A DNA stretch of 64,000 nucleotides from positions 1-64,000 of the forward strand of contig NW_023503301.1 in the NCBI RefSeq assembly GCF_014529535.1, given 5' to 3'. Each line of letters opens with the position of its first letter. Position 1 is the stretch's first letter. This document shows, piece after piece, positions 59,001-64,000 of the stretch. Both the position numbers and the translations under genes were made by a program. This DNA comes from Bradysia coprophila. Lineage: Eukaryota; Arthropoda; Insecta; Diptera; Sciaridae. The notes beneath the pieces are model-generated. The model was not told the DNA's origin. It saw only the letters and a list, made by a program, of their open reading frames with translations, and did no database searches.

Positions 59001-61479
59001 CCTTTCACCAGCCACACAAGCTTCGAAGAATTTTTAGCCCCGTACGAAGTACTGGGGTCTTATAGGTTTACGCATACGTTTGTAACACGTCGAATTGGAC
59101 TCCCTGAGTAAGGGGAAACCTATTGTGGTTGTCTAGAGATGCCAAATCCGCGAAAAAAAAAATGTCCGTCTGTCCGTCTGTCTGCACGATAACTTGAGTA
59201 AAACGCATCCGATTTTGAAAATTCTTTTTTTTCCCGTTTGGTAATGTCAAAAGACAGGCTAAGTTCGAAGATGAGTGATTTTGGATCGACCCCTCCCGAG
59301 CTGTGGCCCAATAAGTGCTTTACGGTTTTTCGAAGATATCTCCGGACATTCAAACGTTACACTTGTAATTGATACGTCAAATAAAAGGTATTTACAATAC
59401 CGATCGACAAAAAAAAAGTTTATGGAAATCGGATGACCGACTCGTGAGTTAGACCCCTTGGTGTGAAACAGGCACAGGGCGGCAAGCAGTTTTTGCTTGT
59501 AGGTCGGCCACATTTCAACATATTTCGTCTGTTTTAGCTTTACTAGATAGGTATTGACCGTACCAATCAGGGGAAAAAAAGTTTTTGAAATTATGTTCTC
59601 CGGAGCGTGAGCTAGGTCTCTTGGAGTGAGCTCTTATCGGGCTACTCGGCCGTACAGTGAACGTGGAGTATTTTGACAATATCTCGAGTAAATTTTGACC
59701 GAATTTCATGATTTTTTTTTGTTTGAAAGGTATTAACGAATGTAAAGCGTCGGTACTATTTCCGGTCTCCTAACAAAATGGCTGCCGGCGGCCATATTGG
59801 ATTTTAGTAAAATAGAAATATCTTGGGAAAAATGATACTTAGAGAGTTTCTGTTAACATGGAAATAATGTGTTAAGTGTGAGGGGTTTCAGGGATTCCAT
59901 ATATGGACATCTATATATACCTATATACAGCTATATTGAGCTATATACAGGCATAGAGAGCTATATAATAGCATATATTCATCTGTGAAATGTTTATTTA
60001 TAGGAAAATATAGGTAAATATAGCGGTATATAGCTGTCTATATTGCCTCCGGCAATTTATTTGTATATGATAACAAGGCAAAGAGTGGATAATGTAAGTG
60101 ATTTTAAAGGCTTTTGACACGAATAGGTGTTTCGTACGGGTCGGCGTTAGCTATGTTTTTGAAAGTGGTTTTGGCTTCTAGGGTCGAAGTCCTTTCTAGG
60201 CACATATAAAAAAGTCCAATAGAAAATGCGTCCGATTTCGGTAGGCCGTTTTTCAAAAGAATCCCTCGTTCTCGACAAAGTTTAAATTGTACAATTTCGT
60301 TCTGCAACGTTTCGACACCAACTGACTGACTGATAAATACCACAACAAAGGTCTGCCTTCGCAAACGCCTTTTCATCCTAGAGCTCAAAGACATCAGCGG
60401 TACCGAACAAATATTTTCCGGTCTTTCACTAAATTTCGGAAAATGCCAAAAAATTCCATAACTACCTCGATAGTTACCATTGGTATCTAGGCCTATTTTT
60501 AGGAATTTATTTCTCAAAAATTCCATAAAATTCTTTTAAAAAAATTCCTAAATTTTACAAATTAAGTTCAGGTTAGGGCGCTTTACAATGAAAACATTTA
60601 GCGTTTTAAGGAGTTTTTAGGATTTTTTTTAAACGAATTTTATTAAAATAAATTCCTTAAAACCGGCCTTAATTGGTAGGACAGGTTTTAAACCCTACGA
60701 GGGGCTGATATAAATGTGAGCTCTCACTTCGTAAATTAAAAATAAATCAAAATTTTTGGAACTAACTACAAAAAATCGTGAACTGAAAGTAGGATTCGCA
60801 TACAAATCAAATTGCAAAGCTTTGTCAAACGAAAAAAAAAGGAAATTTTCTTTCGCTAAAATTAAAAACCAATTACCAACACATTACACACTACAAATGA
60901 ATGCAAAATTAAAATTAAATTTGTTTGTTTTTTTTTTGGTTCAAATCCTTAAACTTTAGGATGAGAATTTTTTTTTATTGTGTTGCGTACCTTCCGAGTA
61001 GTCCATCAAAATTGTGTGTGTGTCGGTGATTAAGTTTTTTGCTGGAAACAAATTTCGTTACAAAATAAAAACCAAACGAAAAACGAAATTTAAATTTTTT
61101 TTTTTCTTTTTTTTTTTATCAACGCGTCCTTTTGCGAATTCAATTCAAAGATTTACGACCAGAATATCTTTGTGAGCGAATTGGTCGGTTTTTCATTCTT
61201 CGGAAAATAAAAACACAAACGAAACGAAAAGCAAAAATTCAAATCGAACCGGGGAGGGAATTGGGAGTTATCATTAATAAAACACAAAACAAAACCAAAA
61301 CGGAAAAATCTTGTCCTCGATTCATGAAATGTTCAATCGGTTCTAAACAAACAATAAGTCGAATTTCAGATACACACTCACCCTCCTGCATGTAATTTTG
61401 TTGATTCTAGTTGTCTGGCTGCTTCCTCTGTGCGTTTCAATAGCATAGCTGCTTCTTCCGTACGTTTCATTAGAAGAAC
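36929..61479 (-). CDS. Fmr1: FMRP RNA-binding translational regulator (Fmr1), 3' part; 5' exons outside window
   Basis: Six coding exons on the minus strand: 61479-61382, 54063-53766, 53704-53573, 53465-53075, 41409-41065, 37242-36929. Phases agree; they encode 525 residues ending in VNGTA. The first visible exon starts in phase 0 and continues from exons beyond 64000 that would hold the Tudor/Agenet part. KH1 ([19 protein letters not shown]) and KH2 ([20 protein letters not shown]) follow, then [20 protein letters not shown], a leucine-rich export-type stretch ([14 protein letters not shown]), an RGG box ([17 protein letters not shown]) and a low-complexity Asn/Gly/Arg tail. FMRP binds mRNA and polysomes and represses translation, notably in neurons. 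The exon ending at 53075 uses an AGAG/GTAATG donor; reading through it gives 22 more codons and a TAA at 53008, a possible short isoform. Introns of 7.3, 11.7 and 3.8 kb carry most of the mobile elements in this half of the window. Exon 61479-61382 contains an internal duplication. Confidence 0.92.
37380..37630. repeat. degenerate 17-18 bp AAATTTGACGAAAATC repeat
   Basis: About 14 imperfect units of AAAATTTGACGAAAATCNA in tandem, in the last Fmr1 intron. Confidence 0.7.
37734..37861. mobile_element. 128-bp mariner-like MITE in last Fmr1 intron
   Basis: 34-bp near-perfect inverted ends begin TACAGTGAACGACATCTCAA and end in the complement (GATGTCGTTCACTGTA). TA at both borders is the target duplication expected for Tc1/mariner-type elements, and CAGTG starts are common there. 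No coding capacity. Confidence 0.75.
37862..41064. other. last Fmr1 intron, remainder: several small palindromes
   Basis: Palindromic remnants lie at about 39218-39272 (AAAATAAAATCTGG, GTTTTTGACAGTTGAA and complements), 39912-40110 (AGGTAACTGACTGAAAGTTG and its complement) and 40690-40765 (CCGTACAACGCATA against TATGCGTTGTACGG). A block near 38880-38950 resembles 20960 and 21590. No other gene seen. Confidence 0.55.
42983..43558. mobile_element. CCCGAA-rich foldback, copy 3, in the 11.7-kb Fmr1 intron
   Basis: The element runs from TAAGGCTCGGAACGGGT (42993) to CCGTTCCGAGCCTTA (43550). CGTTCGGA flanks it at 42983-42990 and 43551-43558, with two extra bases (CC) on the left. The body is a palindrome with its centre near 43270. 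Confidence 0.85.
43838..45060 (+). mobile_element. TTGGTAGTTG element with expanded internal satellite
   Basis: It opens with the hairpin block GCAATGCTACTATGAGCA, AACACCAGGCAAAT, TTATTTGTTATCTGG also found four times at 62.9-63.8 kb, and ends with GCACACCGACTGAT and GGTAGTTGAATACCAA blocks shared with that cluster. Between them lies the 19-bp array. Borders are approximate. Confidence 0.6.
44051..44907 (+). repeat. 19-bp tandem array of self-complementary GTGGTAGTTGACTACCAAA units
   Basis: About 45 copies of a 19-bp unit whose core TTGGTAGTTGACTACCAA is an 8-bp inverted repeat around TG. The first half is nearly homogeneous for GACTACC; after about 44470 most units carry GATTACC, interspersed with GACTACC. 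No spacers, so this is a satellite, not a CRISPR-like array. Confidence 0.95.
45061..48524. other. Fmr1 intron stretch without gene
   Basis: AT-rich sequence with a (CT)n microsatellite at 46989-47025 and no splice-consistent frame on either strand. No palindromic element seen here. Confidence 0.5.
49246..50094 (+). CDS. intronless PHD-finger protein with RRM-like C-terminal region, element-borne
   Basis: 282 codons from ATG 49246 (AAGGATGG context); an in-frame TTG 18 bases upstream is not a credible start. Residues 5-56 form a C4HC3 PHD zinc finger: C5, C8, C20, C24, H29, C32, C53 and C56, with WYCHHC closing it. A linker follows with a possible helical stretch ([20 protein letters not shown]) and an acidic region. 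The last 100 residues read like an RRM or other ORF1-type fold: [20 protein letters not shown], then [15 protein letters not shown] and [14 protein letters not shown] plus such a C-terminal domain recalls, from memory, ORF1 proteins of some insect non-LTR retrotransposons; no reverse transcriptase follows. It lies on the strand opposite Fmr1, inside its largest intron, between the arms of element D. There are no stops or frameshifts, so it has either been kept by selection or inserted recently. Function unknown. Confidence 0.7.
   Translation: MASKCKSCNNTISNCDFITCAGVCGEHFHIKCVSVTKSMLTAVTNSPNIHWYCHHCNDSNRNISAVVNGINESIERLSSSLSSNLLQFLDGFRILMGKLFETIGTVNIAQNLSNAADVHEQDIEHRKKNFSEHRRMECDQLDDIDLKGNETDLITNEKCLNGSNFGTPAATSIHNRTKSVVISNIGKGISTDYLENYLVDELKIDRNKIRVSLLLPAGRTVNDMIFLQFKVTVSDDMYASIMDSNTWSSNVRIRDFVDKPRRSVGVTLENFMKKTGCKSINC
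50167..51580 (-). mobile_element. satellite-carrying non-coding mobile element, copy 3 (3' hairpin missing)
   Basis: Reverse orientation to the copies at 14.66 and 19.60 kb. It starts at GGATTACGATGCCGTGTGTA, so the terminal AGCCCC hairpin is absent, and runs through the CTGTCCGTCTGTCCGTC block, about five 146-bp units and the left block to the border TGATGGCTCGT at 51580. It sits between the PHD gene and the right arm of element D. Confidence 0.75.
51918..53007. other. Fmr1 intron stretch downstream of the RGG-box exon
   Basis: No gene seen on the plus strand. If the retained-intron isoform is made, the part next to 53008 would be its 3' UTR. Includes a TGTGTGTGAGTGTGTGTG run near 52148-52180. 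Confidence 0.45.
54813..56981. mobile_element. TTAA-flanked palindrome B in 7.3-kb Fmr1 intron
   Basis: Ends TTAAGAGTGATATCGCCAAA and TTTGGCGATATCACTCTTAA. The arms mirror each other along their length (for example CACCGCTTGGTGCTAG and its complement; TTTGCTACGTGA near 56141 and TCACGTAGCAAA near 56210), with the centre near 56180. The left arm is interrupted by the CCCGAA-rich foldback at 55412-55969. Without it the element is about 1.6 kb, the same size as palindrome C. Confidence 0.9.
55404..55977. mobile_element. CCCGAA-rich foldback, copy 4, with 8-bp TSD
   Basis: The element is 55412-55969 (558 bp), TAAGGCTCGGAACGGGT to CCGTTCCGAGCCTTA, between TCAATAGA at 55404-55411 and 55970-55977. 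It is close to identical to copy 1 over most of its length. Confidence 0.92.
56982..58224. other. Fmr1 intron stretch with a possible small plus-strand spliced ORF
   Basis: Mostly unremarkable. On the plus strand, a CATAAAAGG motif at about 57797 precedes ATG 57916. That frame continues across a GT-AG intron (donor after 57947, acceptor before 58087) and stays open to TGA at 58169-58171. The 41-codon product (starts [18 protein letters not shown]) is not recognised by me and may be chance. Confidence 0.25.
58225..58505. repeat. dispersed repeat, copy 1 (second copy at about 60275-60405)
   Basis: GATAAATACCACAACAAAGG, GCAAACGCCTTTTCATCCTA and GAGCTCAAAGACATCAGC are shared with 60275-60405 in the same orientation. 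No coding evidence. Confidence 0.6.
58570..60266. mobile_element. GAGGGATTC-family foldback F3, split by a 1.1-kb insertion
   Basis: 58570-59035 matches F1/F2 from the inner part of the left arm through the central GGATGCATC palindrome to CACAAGCTTCGAAGAATTTTT. The remaining right end (AAGTGGTTTTGGCTTCTAGG to TTCAAAAGAATCCCTC) resumes at 60150-60266. The left tip is missing. The break falls in the T-run after CTTCGAAG. Confidence 0.75.
59036..60150 (-). mobile_element. relative of the satellite-carrying element inserted in F3
   Basis: It begins AGCCCCGTACGAAGTACTGG, the terminal hairpin of the other copies in reverse orientation. Then come a CCGTCTGTCCGTCTGTC block, GGCTAAGTTCGAAGATG and degraded repeats with CCGATTTTGAAAATTC. 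The 146-bp units are not recognisable, so this is a distinct subfamily. A TATATAGC-rich stretch at 59910-60030 lies inside it. Confidence 0.55.
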
Positions 61480-61605
61480 CTAAGAAAATTCGAAACGAGA
61501 ATTGAGTAACGATAAAGTTTGCAAATTTATTGTAGGTGTCTCGACCATGTCAATTTTATCGGAAAATTGGAGATGACTGAAGCATTCTATTCATCTAAAG
61601 AAACA

Positions 61606-62121
61606 GAGGGATTCATTTGAAAAACAGCCTGACCGAAATCGGACGCATTTTCCAGTGGAATTTTTTACGTATGTGCCTAGTAAGGTATTCGATGCTAGAA
61701 GCCAAAACCAGTTTCAAAACAATTCTTCGAAGCTTGTGTGGCTAGTGTGAGACGATCAAAAGACCGAAAACATATTTCATCCAAACCCCCATCAGAACCG
61801 ATTTGCCCCGAAAGTAAATGCAATTTCCTTTCTAATGACACCCCACACGACCATGTACGTTTCCTGTACCTCGAGAAATTTCTGTAAGTTTTCCGTCTTT
61901 TTTCTGTTGAAAACTTCAACTGCACATATCTCAGTGAGGATGAATTTTAACCCCAATCAGGCCTTATTTGCCTCGGAAATTCATGTAATCGTCTTTCTAA
62001 TAACACCTCACACGATCCTGAACGGCCCGCGTAGCTAGAGACACACTAGCCACGCAGGCTTCGAAGAAATTTTTTTGAAACTCGTCCGATTTCGGTCTGC
62101 TGTTTTTCAAAAGAATCCCTC
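61606..62121. mobile_element. GAGGGATTC-family foldback F4
   Basis: GAGGGATTCATTTGAA and TTCAAAAGAATCCCTC ends enclose a diverged, shorter version of F1 (CCTGACCGAAATCGGACGCA, GGTATTCGATGCTAGAAGCC, ACACCCCACACGACCATG). It lies just upstream of the first visible Fmr1 exon. Confidence 0.8.
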
Positions 62122-62195
62122 ACAGTGAGCGGATTCTAAAATGTATTTGTGAAAATGATGTGTTAACACTGTTGATACAGTCGCCTACAGTTATG

Positions 62196-62484
62196 CTGAA
62201 AACAAACGAGGCATTCAAAACATGTTTTGGATCTTGTTTTCATGACGAAATTGTCGCAACTGTCAAATAAAGTTAGAAATTTCTCTATCGAAAATTGCGA
62301 TTGCTGCATCTGTCATGCTCAAAACAAACGAGGCATTGAAAACGTGTTTTGGTCCTAGTTTTCATTGACAGATGCAGCAATCGCGATTTTGAATAGAAAA
62401 ACTTCATTTGACAGTTTCGAAAATTTCGTCATGAAAAATAGGACCAAAACACGTTTTCAGTGCCTCGTTTGTTTTGAGCATTAG
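62196..62484. mobile_element. palindromic element with AAAACAAACGAGGCATT ends
   Basis: TTATGCTGAAAACAAACGAG on the left pairs with CTCGTTTGTTTTGAGCATTA on the right; inner blocks ACATGTTTTGG and CCAAAACACGT also pair. A further internal copy of the same end occurs at about 62318 (GCTCAAAACAAACGAGGCAT), so it is a foldback with a partial internal duplication. Confidence 0.7.
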
Positions 62485-62917
62485 ATAATAATAATTTGCC
62501 GATAGAATGTTATAAATTACCGATATATCGTCCAACTTATCGTCATTGCGCTACATCGGTAAAAAGTTATCGGTATACTTTCGTTTATTTCTATCACCGA
62601 CATCGGTAGTTTATTATTTCGCTATCGGTACTGGAGTGGATATATCGGTCGTTCAATATTTTTTATCGATAAAATTGGATTTTTCTATCTGTCGAATATA
62701 ATATCCCGTAGAAGTCATTCAAAGTTGTATGCTTCACACATCAAACTTTCTTTCTGTCGGTTGAATTGCGCACTGTTTGTTTTTTAGGTCTTTTTTCTTT
62801 TAGAAAAAAAAACCCTATTGTGGACACTTCATCTGTCCGTCTGTCTGTCCGTCTGTCTGTCCGTCCATGTGTCTGTGTCACAAATAAAAAATGAGACGAT
62901 AACAGCCTTGATTCAAA

Positions 62918-63830
62918 ATTGCAATGCTACTATGAGCAAATCAACACCAGGCAAATAATAATTATTTGTTATCTGATAACCAATCGCTCATAGTTGGCAT
63001 TGCAATTCGAAAATTTGGTAGTTGACTACCACGGTGATAGTTGACAACCGAATTAATTACCGGCGAGATGTTTACTTTTCGAGGGCTTTGCACCGACTGA
63101 TGCAATTATTCTGACTGCTTGTCTATTTATAATCGAGAATTTGGTAGTTGGCTACCACGATGATAAATTGCAATGCTACTATGAGCAAATCAACACCAGG
63201 CAAATAATAATTATTTGTTATCTGATAACCGATCGCTCATAGTTAGCATTGCAATTAGAAAATTTGGTAGTTGGTATCTGACAACCGAACGAAATTTTCG
63301 GCAGAGATATTTACTATTCGAGAACTACGCACCGACTGACGAAATTATTCTACATGCTCGCCTATTTATAAATCGAAAATTTGGTAGTTGGTAGCTTTGG
63401 TAGTTGGTAGTTGCGAGCTGGATTGACATTCAAAACTGCAAAGCCACCATGAGCATATCAACACCAGGCAAATAATAATTATTTGTTATCTGATCACCGA
63501 TAGGTCACAGTTAACATTGCAATTCGAAAATTTGGTACTTGGTAGTTGGACTACCAAGGCTATAATTGACTACCAAACGTAATTTTCGGCAGAGATGTTT
63601 ACTATTCGAGAACTACGCACCGACTGACGAAATTATTCTACATGCTCGCCTATTTATAAATCGAAAATTTGGTAGTTGGTAGCTTTGGTAGTTGGTAGTT
63701 GCGAGCTGGATTGACATTCAAAACTGCAAAGCCACCATGAGCATATCGACACCAGGCAAATAATAATTATTCGTCTGAAGAAACTATTCTTCCTGCTTGC
63801 CTATTTGTAACTCACGTATTTGGTAGTTGG
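62918..63830 (+). repeat. tandem cluster of hairpin-bearing TTGGTAGTTG units
   Basis: Four units of about 230-270 bp. Each opens with GCAATGCTACTATGAGCA, AACACCAGGCAAATAATAAT and TTATTTGTTATCTGATAACC, then GCTCATAGTTAGCATTGC, which pairs with the start to form a stem of about 17 bp around a 60-base loop. GCACCGACTGA and TTGGTAGTTGG blocks follow. The last unit is truncated. The same unit flanks the 19-bp array at 44.05 kb. Confidence 0.8.
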
Positions 63831-64000
63831 TATCTCGAGAAGTGAGAAAATTGAGAGAAAGAAAAAAGACCTCACTAGGCTTATAGCCGGTCTATTCTTG
63901 TTATACATATTTCATGTTTTATTGAAAATGTCCCGGTATGTTAGACAAACGTTTTCTGCCACGATAAAGTGAGTACATAGTCCAGACGCTTGTGTCATCC

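Overview
The window is eukaryotic nuclear DNA from an insect, almost certainly a fly: split genes with short GT-AG introns (52-107 bp), a NinaA-type cyclophilin whose spliced product has the length I recall for the Drosophila protein (237 aa), an Fmr1 orthologue and a Grip91-type gamma-tubulin complex gene. A secreted, fungal-type GH5 exo-1,3-glucanase and a very dense load of foldback and satellite elements would suit a nematoceran such as a fungus gnat, but that placement is inference. Many apparent ORF starts here are not ATG, so gene models below were built from splice sites and reading phase.

Layout. 1-2281: 37-bp AT-rich satellite at the sequence edge. 3.0-9.7 kb: three copies of a decayed gene (one longer, two nearly identical on a 1595-bp tandem unit), flanked by inverted arms and hit by a 120-bp MITE. 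9958-13338 (+): nine-exon gamma-tubulin complex component 3. 14.66-17.40 and 19.60-20.85 kb: two same-orientation copies of a satellite-carrying mobile element, bracketing the intronless GH5 gene (17878-19002, -). 23118-27510 (+): five-exon TMUB-type membrane ubiquitin-like protein, convergent with six-exon ninaA (27736-31303, -). 31.3-36.9 kb: gene-free, with an AT-rich MITE, a 1.6-kb palindrome and another foldback. 36929-61479 (-): the 3' two-thirds of Fmr1 (KH domains, RGG box and C-terminus; the N-terminal exons lie beyond the right edge), with introns of 3.8, 11.7 and 7.3 kb full of elements. 61.5-64 kb: more foldback and hairpin repeats.

The most unusual object is at 48525-51917, inside the 11.7-kb Fmr1 intron: a TTAA-flanked element with about 330-bp inverted arms whose interior carries an intact intronless ORF for a PHD-finger protein (49246-50094). 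Three related gene-less palindromes occur at 25.7, 32.7 and 54.8 kb. A second foldback family, built from degenerate CCCGAA-type repeats with 8-bp target duplications, has inserted into several of the others, so the relative order of insertions can be read directly. The five well-supported genes have unrelated roles (spindle and microtubule nucleation, glucan digestion, ER ubiquitin-like signalling, rhodopsin maturation, translational control) and show no sign of acting together.
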